Positions 1 through 12,429 are shown, counted from the first letter of the stretch. The stretch is 64,000 nt of DNA from Strongylocentrotus purpuratus (GCF_000002235.5 NW_022145612.1:14686809-14750808), one strand, 5' to 3'. Program-made: numbers and translations. The notes: generated by a model not told the origin, from the sequence alone.

Positions 1-666
1 CATCTTCATCACACACACCTGGGAAGGAAGCATCTGAATTTGAAGACATTCAGTTGATATACAACTTTGCATAGTACGTCAGGGTTATCAAGAAAATTGA
101 GATGCCCAAATTGCCCATATTGTGCTCAGAAACTACATTATTCTTGCTTTATACATTTTGTTGGGGGTTCTACTAGATTATTGGTCAAGAATACAATAAA
201 TCTCCCAGGTTATTTCTTGGAGTTAGGTTTCCTTTGAATATTATAATAATCATCTACTTATTATATGTAGTCTCATCATTCTAAGCATAATCCATAATTA
301 GTATACCAAATATTAAACCATTTTGTGTACTGTAGAAGGTCATATTTTGACATTTCAAAGCAATCTCAGAACTTCAAATGTGATGAAATACATACCGGTA
401 TTGAACTTCTGTTCTTTATGAATATAACTCCTCGAGAAAACCAAGACTGAAAAAATTCTCTCCAACTATTATCTGATGGGTGAATGGACTTGCTCTCTGA
501 ATGTTTTCTCTATTTCTTCGCTATTTAAGCCTTCATATCAGTATCCAATCCATCACATCTCTTTCATAGTAGACTCAGTGATGTCATCATCCAAAATGAA
601 CTGCATAATTCTTTACTGGTTAAGAATGTTTGATATGTATTTCTTTTTCCATTTTTCTCTCTCCAG
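1..666. other. Upstream flank / 5' intron of the EBP gene
   Basis: No coding region is recognisable here. A pyrimidine-rich stretch ending in AG at 665-666 looks like a splice acceptor, with the EBP start codon only 6 nt into the following exon. A 5' untranslated exon probably lies further upstream, in this stretch or outside the window. No promoter could be placed. Confidence 0.4.
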
Positions 667-672
667 ATAAAG

Positions 673-3600
673 ATGGCCACTAACAGCAACCACCCGTTCA
701 ACCCATCAAACCTGGTCGTCAAGGATTACATTCCCAACTCCATGACCAATGTTGGCATTCTGAGCATTGCATTACCGGGTTTCGCTGTCATCTTCATCGC
801 AGTATGGCTTCTGACTGCTAAGGACTTCCATGGACGTCCCATCCCTTGGGCCAGCGGGCTATGCTGGCTTGGTTTGGTCTGTGCGGTATGATACATTGTG
901 TCCTGGAAGGCTATTTCAGTGTTTTCTATGAGACCATCCCCAGCAAGACGGATTTCTTGGGTCAGATCTGTAAGTTGAGGTCTTCATATTCCATGGAATT
1001 TTTTCACTTTTCAATCAGTTATTTTTATGTGATACCATCAAGATTTAAATTTACCAATGCACCAATATTTAAAGTACCACTTTCTAGAGTCATACATTTA
1101 TATAATAATAATAATATTCAGCTTTTATATAGCGCTTAGGTAATACATCTCGGAAGTCTCTATACTAAGCGCTTTACGGATATACTATTTGTGATTGCAG
1201 CAGATTATATATATGGTACATGTACTATATTATGTCTATTTGGTTTATGTATCTGTGCATTCCCTTATTATTGATATACTATTTTTGCAACTATAGGGGG
1301 CTGCAATCTACAAGCCCAGCTTTTTAGCAGTCCCCTCCTTTTCAGCCGCCCCCTCCATGACCAACCTGTTTTATATGCCTGTTGTACACTGTGGACCAAT
1401 TACAAATATATTGTTTAGTTTCATTGTTTTACTGTGTACAATGCAATCCCATGTACTTTATTTATTTTGTTGGAAATAGAAATAAACAAAATGAGTTTTC
1501 ATGTGAACAATCATTTTCAAGTAGTTCTATTCCCTCTTACATTGCCTGATTTCATTATTCCCCCATTTCATTATTCCCCCTTTTTCTATTATTCCCTCTT
1601 TTTCTATTATTTTCTCTTATTCTTCAGGGAAGGAATATGGGAAAGGAGACAGCCGTTATGTAATGTAAGTATTTAATTATAGAAGTTGTAGGTTGCCAAA
1701 ATTTCGCTAATCTTCCCTTTTATGATCAAGGCATGAATCGTCCAGCTGCACAGAAAGATGCACTGACAAGTGAATTTGCCTTTTGTACCTTCATGAGGGG
1801 TGAGGTGTAAATTAAGTAAAATGTTTGTCTTCATTTCTGATGGTGATATATTATTTTGTATAGAATTAAACTGCATGTACATTGAATGGTCAAGACTAAT
1901 AAGTCTAAATAAGACTAAATAAGTGAATATCTGCCAAACAATGTTCATTTTTTCCAGTGTATTTTCGGATCAATTCACGAAAGTTTATCTTAGTATCATT
2001 TGGTAAGAAATGATGTGTCCGAGTAACGAGCTAAGAAAGATAATAATATTTAAGCCAGTACTCCTGATCTGACTTCTAAATGAGTTTTATATTAAGATGG
2101 CTGTAATTGTTTGTTATATTTTGACAATCCAAATAATTGATTTACATACAGGATTATTTAAAGCAATATCTTTGGAAATGCTTTCCCTTCACCAGAAGTA
2201 GATGGTCTGGTCAGAGCATTAACTCTGTGTTAAAGTATACAAGTTAATGCCCTTCTGGCTCCAAACAGACAATATATAATAGCTTAAACATAAAAAGCTT
2301 AAAAGGGCAATCCAACCCTTGTAATAAGTTGATTTGTATGAAAGCAGAAAATGAGAGAAACAGATTGGCAAAAGTTTGAAATGAATCTTAACCAGTAGTA
2401 TGGAAGTTATGAATGCTTGAAATATGAGATCACTAAGTCTATGCGGATCTCAAATTGGTAGTTTGGTCAGTGGATTGTGACGTAGGACGTGGATAACTCT
2501 CACATTTGCTGTGTACAAAAATTTCACTAATTTCAGTTTTTCTCATACTGTAAGTTCCTTCTCCCTTGGGGCACTACTCAAAATTTATTATAGATAGCAT
2601 ATTATTATAGGTCCTCTAAAAAGAATAGACCCTCTTGAGCCACAATTTTTTGACAAATTTAAATGTTAGTTATTTAATATGTTGGAACAGATTGGAAAGT
2701 AGTCCGGCAATATATCACATTGACATTACCGCTTCAGCTAATTTGAAGTGATCATAGGTAAAGTGATTACAACTTTAAAAAATTCGTAACTTTCTTATAA
2801 TTAGTCAGATTTAATTGAAACTTTTATCAGTTTTCTTCTCTGATTTGTCTGCTTTCGTTAGAGTAGTTGTCTATTTGGGTTGGATTTCCCTGTAAGATTT
2901 GTACAAATAAAATCTGTAGCATCCAAACTTCCAAAGATAGTGAACATTAATCTGGAATGCTGACTCTTAACCTATTTCGCATTAAATGTATCTTGTATTC
3001 TGTTTTCAGTGGTGATAACTGCACTGTATGTGTAGAATCTGTGACAGCCTGGCTGGAGGGACCTGCCTGTTTCCTCATCATTCTCACCTACCTTAAACGA
3101 TCTCCAAGCAGATATATCCTTCAGCTCTTGGTTTCCACTGGCCAGCTCTATGGTATGAAATACCTTCAATGTTCCAATGCACAAGTTAATGTTTGTTTTT
3201 ATGCCTCCACGACAAAGTAGCCGTAGGTATTATGTTTTCGGGTTGTCCGTCCTAGCTCTGTCTGTCCCCTTCTCGTGATCGCATTATCTCAAGAACTAAT
3301 TGATGGATTACCTTCAAACTCGGGACATGTATGTATCTTGCAGAGCCAATGAACTGATTAGATTTTGGGGTCATGAGGTCAAAGGTCATGGGGGCTCATT
3401 ATGTATGCAAAATTAGCTTGTGAACGCATTGTCAATAGAACCTACGGATGGATTACTATCGAACTCAGGACATGTATGTATCTTGCAGAGCCAATGAACT
3501 GATTAGATTTTAGGGTCATGAGGTCAAAGATCAAATGGTCATACATGTATATGAAAAATGGCTTGTAATCACGATATTCTGAGAACCTGTTAATGGATTA

Positions 3601-4156
3601 CAATCAAACTTAAATTTTAAAAATTGCTTCTGTTTTGGTTTGTAAAACCGCTCAATGGCGGAGGCATCATTTGCGCGCAGTCGTACATCAATCTACCGGT
3701 AGTTTATTTTTTATTTTTTAATTACCCCTGGTAGCTCTCAGAAACTTGTCTTTATGGATGCTAGTGGGTTTTCCCCAAATAGTATAAAGATTGCCTGCTT
3801 ACTCTCATTTTTTGTTAGTACTGGGAACCTTTATATATATGTGCATGCCCTAGAAGGCAATAATCAGTTACTTTATCTTATATACCTATTATTTCTCTTC
3901 ACAAAATGTGTTCATTACAGGTACTATCATTTTCTTCATGACCGAGTTCCGTGATGGACTTGCCCATTGCAAGTATGGTGACCCTCTCTACTTCTGGTTC
4001 TACTTCATTGGCATGAATGCTCCTTGGGTCATTGTACCAATCCTGAACATGATTCATAGCTTCCGTCATTTGTCTGCTGCTCAAACCTGTTTGGACCAAT
4101 CCTCTCAACCGGCATCGGCCAAGAAAGCACCTGGCAATAAAAAGAAGAAGTATTAA
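673..4156 (+). CDS. EBP: 3-beta-hydroxysteroid Delta8-Delta7 isomerase (emopamil-binding protein, EXPERA domain)
   Basis: This enzyme moves the sterol B-ring double bond from C8 to C7 in late sterol synthesis and sits in the ER membrane. I read four coding exons: 673-969, 1628-1664, 3010-3152 and 3921-4156, with GT donors (GTAAGT at 970 and 1665, GTATGA at 3153) and pyrimidine-AG acceptors. The product would be about 235 aa, against 230 in human. Recognisable blocks are CGMIHCVLEG, GDNCTVCVESVTAW, RYILQLLVSTGQLYG and GDPLYFWFYFIGMNAPW. The His, Glu, Glu, Thr, Asn and Trp reported as needed for isomerase activity in the mammalian enzyme are all present, which favours EBP over the inactive EBPL. 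The tail ends in a lysine run (NKKKKY), as ER proteins often do. Exon 1 is broken: the frame opened at the ATG stops at 889, and the homologous reading resumes one frame over (codons from about 873 to 968). An extra 5 nt near 866-872 explains this best. It may be an assembly error, a variant allele or a pseudogene. Confidence 0.9.
1105..1190 (-). repeat. 3' tail fragment of a CR1-like retroelement or SINE
   Basis: On the minus strand this reads as a short sequence with a 'gcgctatataa' word, ending in (ATT)n. The same arrangement closes the CR1-like element at 19928-20708. It lies in EBP intron 1 and has no coding content. Confidence 0.4.
2303..2891. mobile_element. TTAA-flanked MITE in EBP intron 2
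   Basis: The ends are inverted repeats: AAGGGCAATCCAACCC at the left and GGGTTGGATTTCCCT at the right. TTAA precedes the left end (2299-2302) and a degenerate GTAA follows the right end. The subterminal arms, rich in AAAATGAGAGAAAC-type sequence, are also partly complementary. TTAA targets are used by Kolobok and piggyBac elements; I favour Kolobok-like but see no transposase. Relatives lie at 23010-23385 and 23396-23908. Confidence 0.65.
3199..3670. repeat. Minisatellite-bearing interspersed repeat in EBP intron 3
   Basis: The segment runs from TTATGCCTCCACGACA to GGCGGAGGCATCA, so its ends are short inverted copies of ATGCCTCC. Inside are two imperfect direct copies (about 115 bp apart) of a unit containing 'ggacatgtatgtatcttgca' and 'ggtcatgaggtcaaag'. 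The same family, inverted and longer, occupies 8120-9070. Confidence 0.6.
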
Positions 4157-4760
4157 TGATAATAATGATAAGGTGAATTTTGAACGCTCCAAATACTAGG
4201 TTTCTAGGCGATATGGTGCCGTTGTCCTAGCATCCATTAGGATGTACCCCTGTATCTTGAAGCCTGGAGCAATGGTTGCTGGAGCACCTGTGGAAGCACC
4301 ATTATTGAAATTACTGTTAAGATTTTAGATTTGAAATAGGAGTGAAATAGAACAAGACAAATGATAATGGTAATTAATTGAAATATGGATTTTTTCCATT
4401 GATTTTAAGTGACCAAATGTGCTGGATATGCCTAAATTTGCATATTAATTAGTGTTTAAATGTAGATATTGATAAAATCATCAGGTAATAAAGGAAATTA
4501 GATTGAGAGAATTATTCAGCATTTTAAGATAAGAAACTGTAGTAATAAAACCTAAGTTTAATTAAAAGTCCTTATTTTTCTGCAATTGGTAGATATTTGC
4601 TGTGCAAACTTTTATTTTTTATTGAAAGTAATGGGGGAGGAAAATACTGAGGATATAGTGTATAAACACAGTGCATGCTTGCTCTGAATGCAAGACATGA
4701 ATGTTTATTTATGCATAGTTACTGGTGTGTATACTAATAAAATGATCCTGCACATGCATG
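4157..4760 (+). other. EBP 3' untranslated region with candidate poly(A) signals
   Basis: AATAAA occurs at 4487, 4544 and 4736, within 600 nt of the stop codon. Any of the three could end the transcript. No further exon or gene is visible. Confidence 0.5.
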
Positions 4761-7027
4761 CCAAAACACCACAGAATGATGTTTTTAAAGTGTAAAAATA
4801 CCATTTCAGGGTGTATTTTCTCAGGAATTATATGACACTTGTCAATACAAAAATCCATACACATTATTTGGAATTAGTCGGAATTCCTGTCTGTAGAATT
4901 GTTGTTTTCTACTTTTATGGAGCCAGTTTAAAGCAACAAATGAAGGTTCCCTAATATGCAAATACATGTTCTGTGGGCAGATGCAATTTATTTTAAAAGA
5001 GGATTTCACACATGTGAAGTAAAATATGTTTTAAAATGACAAGACTTGTATCTGCTACATCCATACAACCATTCTAATTTGACTTTCCATCGTGTTCTAT
5101 ACTCATTTTGTCTCTGAACGAAATTCTGGGGATTACAGCGATTCTTACTCTTACTCAAATTGTTGCCAGTCTCAGTGTGCATATTTTAGGGGCAGACTCC
5201 AAAGCAATTTGTTGTATTTATTCAAATAAGAGTTGTGTTTCTTTCCATTTTTCCACAAATATGCAATTACTGTTTCGTTCATAGATATTTAGGAATTTTT
5301 AAAGAATATGTGACACTACAGTATCTTGTAAAACAAAACAAAAATATTCCCAGAGATCCAATATAATATTGGACTTGAGTTGTCTTGTGACTTTCCTAGA
5401 GCTAAATAGCTCCTCATATCCTTCTGTTTATTCCTGGGTAGTTTCAACACATCTTTCGAAAGGCAAACTCAGCGAACTGTGAAAATTGTCCATGTACATG
5501 TTTTATGTATTGTACTTTCAATGTTCTTTGTGAGTGGTCTTGTGCAATCTGCATTTTGTAGTTTAGATGTGATGCCAGTAAACGACAATTTCAAGCAATT
5601 GTCCTTTCTGAGTGTGCAGATGTCAGCTCTGTATGAGTTGCTTGACAGAGGACCGTTTGTGTTCCTGTATATAATATATATACTTGAGGCCGTTTTCAGG
5701 CTGGCCCTTTTTGGTAAGATGATCTTTCACATGAATATGAGAAAAGGTCATTCAATTTCAATAACAGCATTTCTAATACTCCCATGTATACACTTCATAT
5801 GTGTGAATTGTACATAGATTTTTGTTCTTGTTGTTTTGTATAACATGAAATCTGGGGCTGTAGGTCAATCAAATTATATGCCGGTTTTGTCACATAGGAA
5901 TATTTTTATTTCACCTCTATATAAAAGAAGAACAAGCTTTACGTGAGCAAGAGAAGGATATGTGGTTTGCTTCCTTCCTATCACATTTCAGTTTGATCTT
6001 GTGTTATTTGTGGAATTATGCACTTTCTATTTTTACTGAGGAATACACAACAGAATACTTTACTTAGACATACATGCAATCTCTTCAATTTCAACAAGTG
6101 TTTATTTGAAAAAAAATAAGAAAACCTTCAAACTGGTACAGTATTCGATATGTAGTAGCAGGATTAAAACAGATACTGGTTCATGATTGAACCTCTTTAA
6201 GATTGGATTGCATCTATAATCTTGTCAAAACAAATCATGTATGTAATTTGTGAGAAATGCTGCATCAGGTGTTAATTGAGTTTGTTTAGCTGTGGAGATT
6301 AAATTTGTAATCTTATAAAAAATAACCATTGTGTATTACTTGATTTTTGTTCAAAATTTTTCCTTCAGTTTGTCCATAATTATTAGAGTTAGGTATGATT
6401 TTAATATTTTTTTTAAGTTAAAATCTTAAACTGCTTAAGAACAAAGGATTGGAAAGTGCTAGCAAACTCATGTACCGTATAAACTGAAGGAGAAAAGTAT
6501 CCTTATTTTCCATCAAATAGTATGTTATGACTACTTGAAGGTGATCAAATGCAGGTCACAGACATTTTTAAAGTTTTGACTTTTGATGCAAGAGGTCCCA
6601 GGTAGTAATTGCACTTAAAGAGAAGATCGAGTTCTGGGAAGAGGGGAAAAATAATTTGTGATCGTTATCATTGTTAAAACACATTTGTGGCTTACACCCA
6701 GTAAAAAAAATTTAAAAAAAAACCTTCAAACTGGTACAGTATTCGATACGTAGTAGCACTGTAGCAGGATTAAAAAAGATACTGGTTCATGATTGAACCT
6801 CTTTAAGATTGGATTTTATCTATAATCTTGTCAAAACAAATCATGTATGTAATTTGTGAGAAATGCTGCAACGAGAAGCATTACATTTATAAAAGTTATC
6901 ATTGTTATTATGCAAGGGTGGAAGAACATCAGATAAAACATGTTCCCTGAAAAGCATGGCTCTTCAAATGCCTTCATATTCTAAATATGGCATGTAACAT
7001 CGTTAAAATCGGGACACATTTTTACGT
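4761..7027. other. Intergenic DNA without a recognisable gene
   Basis: This is AT-rich sequence downstream of EBP. The only clear structure is the direct repeat annotated separately at 6121-6870. A 112-codon open frame at 5479-5817 starts with GTG, lacks codon structure and is not supported as a gene. Confidence 0.5.
6121..6870. repeat. Direct repeat of ~145-150 bp, 598 bp apart
   Basis: The 144-bp block at 6121-6264 is repeated at 6719-6870 with a few substitutions and an 8-9-bp insertion (around 'actgtagc'). Both copies contain 'ctggtacagtattcgata' and 'gattgaacctctttaaga'. The spacer is ordinary AT-rich sequence with no coding signal. This is a local duplication of unknown origin. Confidence 0.85.
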
Positions 7028-7160
7028 CGCATGTTTGTGTAGTCCCATATACATGTCCATCATTCTGTGTACAGTGCTTGTAACTTTAACAAGACTTTGC
7101 CAAATTTCTTATCACTTTGAGGATTCCAGAACCTTGCAATACACAAGAATACTTATATGA
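7028..7160. repeat. Dispersed repeat, partner of 63850-63980
   Basis: The words 'tagtcccatatacat', 'tctgtgtacagtgcttgtaa' and 'gattccagaaccttgca' appear in the same order and orientation here and at the end of the window. The family was not identified. Confidence 0.75.
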
Positions 7161-7267
7161 TAGATGATCAACCTTTTCTGATCGATTCCACACCATTTCT
7201 TTCACAATGCAATTGCATGACCAGAACTCAACTTTATCTTTAATAATACATGTGCATGTGAATAATT

Positions 7268-7503
7268 AATCTGGATTTATATAGTGCTAAATACGGAAGT
7301 ATTCTAACCGCTATGGTCACCATGAGGGCATATGGCAATTTCTATCAAAGGTTTCTGTCGTACCAGGTCCCCATTTCTCTCCTGGGTACGAAGCGATAAA
7401 TGTAGATTGATGTCTTGCCAAAGGACATTGACATGTAAGGGATCAAACCATGACCTTTGCATTTCCAGTCAAGTGCTTAATCCACTCGACTACGACACCT
7501 TAT
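7268..7503 (-). mobile_element. tRNA-derived SINE
   Basis: On the minus strand the head reads like a tRNA: an A-box-like TAGTCGAGTGG followed about 40 nt later by a B-box-like GGTTTGATCCC. The body contains 'tcctttggcaagacatcaat' and 'acccaggagagaaatgggga', the 'ACCTGGT' style common in marine-invertebrate SINEs. The 3' end is 'atataaatccagattaa'. It cannot fold as a functional tRNA gene. Confidence 0.7.
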
Positions 7504-8119
7504 CATTCGTGGGATACTTCAGGTAATTGTGACATTCATGTATTGATTGCTAAACTTGATGAACAAAAGCTAATGTGTTGGGAACGTACCTAGTCCAATG
7601 TGTGTGTAATTGGGTTTTTAAAGATGTTTATTACTCAGATATGATTATTTACATCTGGGGACAGACCTTTCACAACACCATCAAATAGACACCACTCAAT
7701 TTCGAACCTCAATGAGGGAAACAAAAATATGTGCAAATGCTTACAAAAGGGGGGGGGGGAAGGTTATTGCATTCTGAATAATCCGCTCTTTATTACATAT
7801 TTAAAGGCTTCAACACCATACACTTACATTAACCATGGAGAAAATATAAAAAATGAGTTAACTGGACCTAATTTACATTGTTTCTTTGAGTACATGTCAT
7901 TTAATTTTTGGTACATTTTCTACATATCCATTCAACATCTATGCACACATGTAAATTATAGAATCTGTAAAATAAAGATAACAATACACATATTCTACAT
8001 GAATGTAATGCATTTAAAAATACATGTACATTCACTCCACTTTAGATTACCGTTATGTCTTGAATTAAGTCATAGTATGTAAATTAATATTAAACGAGAT
8101 GGAGGTGACTGGGTTTCTA

Positions 8120-9070
8120 TATGCCTCTACATATTACCTTCAGAATGTGACCTCACAAACCCAAAATCTTTTTATTTAATCTTTTCATGCTCATACATAC
8201 ATATACACGTACATAAACATGTACTTGAGCCCAGTATGGTTGACATTACTTTGATATATGCTAAGTTATCACATATTTTCTGGGAATTTTGACACTTTCA
8301 TGACCCTTTGATCTTTCACCTATGACCTATTACATGAACATCCATAAACGAATCAGTTCATCCTTGCATCCATTACATGTTTCATAAATGTTTGGTCTGC
8401 ATTGCTTCAATGTTTTTCAAATTATTGAGGTAACAAGATTTTCTGGTATTTTTAAACACTTTTATGACCTTGTGACCTTTGATCATTTACACCAAAAATC
8501 TACCGGTAATCAGTTTAACATTGCATGCTCATTCATGAATACTTCATCCAAGTTTGAAAGTAGAAATGCTATTCAAGCTCTGTGACCTCTGACCTTAAGC
8601 CTTATCCACCCAAATATCAAGTTTATCCTTCCATGATCATACATATGTCATATGTGAATTGCTTTCACACTTATCAAGTCATCGCAGTAATGAGCTGTTT
8701 TCTTGCATTTTTAAACACTTTTATGACCATGTAATCTTTGACCTATGACCTCTGCCACCTGAAATCTAATCAGTCCATCCTTACAAGCTAATACATACTT
8801 CATGCAAGTTTGGTTTGAATTGCTTAACACTTTTCAAGTTATCACAGAAACAAGATACTTTTTAGCATTTTTATGACCCTGCGACACTTGATCGCGTCCA
8901 CCCAAAATCTATTCAGTTCATCTTTGCATGCTCACACATACTTGATCCAAGTTTGGTTAGAATCCATGTGATGGTTCTTGAGTTATCACGGTAACAAAAA
9001 GCAGGATGGACGGACAAACAACCTGAAAACATAATGTCTCCGGCACCACCGCCAGTGGCGGAGGCATAAA
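8120..9070 (-). repeat. Degenerate minisatellite-bearing interspersed repeat
   Basis: Several imperfect units of roughly 130-200 bp follow one another. Each carries a version of 'cttttatgaccttgtgacc', 'tgatc.ttt', 'caaaatctaatcagt' and 'catccaagtttggtt'. The right end contains GGCGGAGGCATAAAA and the left end ATATGCCTCT, matching the inverted ends of the element in EBP intron 3. Confidence 0.6.
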
Positions 9071-9522
9071 AATATGCCTGTGTGGTACTTCTAATTTAGC
9101 GAAGTACAAGCCAACCACAATTACATCATGTTGTAGTACAATTGTCACAATTGCTTCCTAACAATAATTCACATAAAATATTATTACCAGTTAATTAGTA
9201 AAAAACGACTTATAATCTTTGATGACTCTTAGAAGCATTAGAACAGTACAAGCTTACTGGAACTACCAGTATACAAAATATTTATTTAAAAAATCTCTAA
9301 TACCATTGTTACAAATCATACCAGCTGCACATGCATGGTGTTGATGGAACAGCTGTACATTAACTTGCCCCTAGCACTTTGAGTTTTAAAATTTGTTATC
9401 ATATATCTTCAACAGCTGAATTGTTGATTTCAAAATGAACTTTTCCCAAGTAAAATTTGGAGAACCCTAGGATATAATACCTTCTTCTATAATCTTTCAG
9501 GATTTATGAATACTGAAGCTTA

Positions 9523-9683
9523 TTCATATATGCCGTTGTAAACCAGGGTACTGCACTTCACATACACATGGATAAGTGAGTACGGTAAGCGAAGAACCTG
9601 GTTCACTCGGCTCCTTTGTTCATTCCCCCTTGCAACTAATTTTGTAAACAAAAACAGGAGTGGTTTACAACGGCATATGTGAA
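9523..9683. mobile_element. Short MITE with 23-bp inverted termini
   Basis: TTCATATATGCCGTTGTAAA (continuing CCA) at 9523-9545 is the near-perfect reverse complement of 9661-9683. The 115-bp centre has no ORF. I could not define a clear target duplication. Confidence 0.6.
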
Positions 9684-10002
9684 CAAACATTTATAGATCT
9701 CTTGATACAACAAAGAGATATTTTCACTTGTATGCCTGACAAAAGTGACAAAAACCCTGGTGAAATGTATGAAAATAAGGACTACATGTATACTGAAGAT
9801 GGTATGTAAAATTAGGTTACATGTAGGTATGCACTACCTACTGAAAATAATGTTAGCAATAATAACTGCATCAGCACCCAATATCCATGCCATATTTTTG
9901 TTTTGCTCTGTTTTTCTTTCATGCATAGTGACATTTTGTTGACAGATTTTTTTTTCTTCATCCACAAATTGGATTTTAAATTAGGAAATTATGCCCTAAA
10001 AT

Positions 10003-12299
10003 CTAATGAGCAGTTTGATGAGATGAAGGTGGAGAAACCGTGTTGGTATTTAATGAATCGGGTTGTTTATTTTCCAAAGACTTGCTGGTACTTGCATAAT
10101 CTGAACTTCTATCAACATAGGGGACCTGGGAGCTGGTGTGAGAATTCTGTGTTACAGTGGCCTTGCTGTGTTGGACTTTGGCTTGTACCTCCTCACTGTC
10201 TGGCATGCCCATGGCATGAAGCCTGCAATGCTCTGTCAGATCTTCCTTGGAATTGAAACTGATGCCACAGATATGACAATGACAATGGGTAGTGAGATGG
10301 ATCACCATCAGGTTTTCATCCATAAAACCCTGGCCACAGACCCCACAGTTGAAATGATGCTTGATGTGCGAACGAACGTGCTTCTCTGCATGCTTTTTAC
10401 GACTGAACATCTTACCGCATTCACCGCAATCGTAGGGTTTGCGGCCTGTATGCTGTCTCATGTGCTGAAGGAGATCCTGGTGACGGATAAAGGCTTTATC
10501 ACATTCTAGACAGACAAAGGGTCTCTCACCTGTGTGCTGACGTTCATGTTCAACCAGGTTGGACTTCTGCGCAAAGGCACGCTCACACTGTTGACATTTG
10601 AAAGGCAGTTCACCGGTATGCGTTCGCATGTGAGTGGTCAATATTGACTTTTGCCGAAAGGACTTTGCACAAGCCCCACATTTAAATGGAGCCTCCCCTG
10701 TGTGGCTGCGGATGTGAACAACCAAGTTAGATTTTTGAGCAAATGCCTTGTCACATTCTGGACACCTGTAGGGTTTTTCACCTGTATGGACACGAATATG
10801 CTCCACTAGGTTGGACTTTTGTGTAAATGCCTTTGGGCAGAGATGACATTTATAAGGCATCTCTCGGGTGTGGGTGCGGACATGGGTCACAAGAATAGAT
10901 TTCTGACGAAATGCCTTATCGCAAAAATCGCATTTGAATGGAAGTTCACCTGTATGCATCCGCATATGAACGATCAGATTTGACTTTTGACGAAAGGCTC
11001 GTTTACATACATCACACTTAAAAGGCCTGTCAGCAGTATGCATGCGGATGTGCTTTGCAAGCTGGCTACGGTGGACAACATGCCCGCACTGAATACACGT
11101 AAATCCAGAAGGTTCCACAGACATGAAGGCATGAATAGCTGCAAGCTCTTCTTCAGCTTTCTGGTCTTTGGCACGCTTGTTCTCTGTGGAATCACAATTT
11201 TTGACATCATCCTCTGACTTGGATATTGTATGAGGTTTGGAGTTCTTAGTCCATGAGAGAGGAACAAAGTTGCTCACCACTTCTTCTTCAGCCAAATCCA
11301 AAGGCAGAGTCTCTTCTTTACTTTTGACTTTGGGTTTACTCGAAGGAATTGGAGATTTCTCATCTGGCCATTCCTGGTCATGGGCATCAACCTGGAACAG
11401 AAATTGCAAATATTTATAATTGTTATTAGGCAAGGTATCAAGCTAGGAATTTAGTATCTACATCCAAGTTATTTTTGGCCGTCGTTGCAATTTACTAAAA
11501 TATTTTACACTTGTGTTAACAATATACTATACAAACTACACATGCGTTGAATTGATAACCTCCTTCAACTTCAATTTTATGAGGCTACAAAGCCGCTACA
11601 TGTACATATATATGGTTTAGAGGTTTAGGGTTATAGGTCTAAGTATAGTATTCAAGTTCAACATCGAGGTGGACAGTGGAGCATGTGTCATACTCATAGA
11701 ACCCAATTTCATATCTGATTTCAGTGTATACACTAATTTCAAATATACAAATATACTTCTACAAATTATATCTTGGAGCCACTGTCAATGCAGATACATC
11801 AAATAACATTTTTAACGTACATGTTTCTCAGAAATCTGTAAGATATGTATCACAAATGTTAATAAATGCCCCTCATTTTATAAATAAAAAATAAAGAAAT
11901 CTGTTAATTTTACAAAATCTACATATTGTTGTATTGTGCTATGTCAGGTAATGGCTGTTTGCATGATCAGTATTGTGCTGACCTCCTGAAAAAAAACTTT
12001 TTAATGTGCACATTTTAATAAAGTAAATAACATACCTTTGCAACGTGCTGGTGTGAGTCACTTTCTTCCTTAAAGGTAGTTTCATTTTTGGGTTGAAATT
12101 GATGTTCTCCCCATGGGACCACATAGGGCATGCCAGATGCATGTGTATGCTGTGCTGCAGGTGCTATGGTCTGGGGAATGTGTTCCACATGTGCCAAAGA
12201 TCCAACATTAGTTTGAGCATGCCTTCCTGTATATTCCCCTGTTGATATCCTGTATGAAGGGTGGTCACTATGATTGAATGCCTGGTGAGGGGGATCCAT
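10003..12299 (-). CDS. C2H2 zinc-finger protein with 11 fingers
   Basis: This is a probable nuclear DNA-binding regulator. There are two coding exons on the minus strand: 12299-12036 (88 codons from an ATG in good context, GCCAACATGG) and 11391-10003. They join in phase 0 across a GTATGT donor and a TTCCAG acceptor, giving about 550 aa. The N-terminal 186 residues are polar and acidic with no recognised domain. Eleven C2H2 fingers lie at about residues 187-480, mostly with HTGE(K/L/A)P-type linkers; the last two fingers have unusual short linkers. Fingers 2-7 share almost the same recognition helix, QKSNL or QKSIL. The C-terminal 67 residues are Ser/Thr/Gln-rich. No KRAB, SCAN, BTB or ZAD domain is visible. 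Sequence alone does not show orthology to a named factor. An upstream non-coding exon is likely. Confidence 0.88.
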
Positions 12300-12429
12300 G
12301 TTGGCTATGTGATGAAGAAACTTTGCGACGTCAGTATCATCAAATAATCACGGTCTACAGCATTGGAACTCTGTGTAAAAAAAGAAAGACATGTCACAAA
12401 TTATATGTAGGTCTAGTGACTGGTTTACC

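Noticed and set aside
5479..5817. 112-codon hydrophobic open frame downstream of EBP
   Set aside because: Starts with GTG, no homology recognised, no splice or promoter context; looks like AT-rich chance with Phe/Ile/Leu bias.
10138..10509. 123-codon + strand open frame
   Set aside because: Antisense shadow of the zinc-finger exon on the minus strand.
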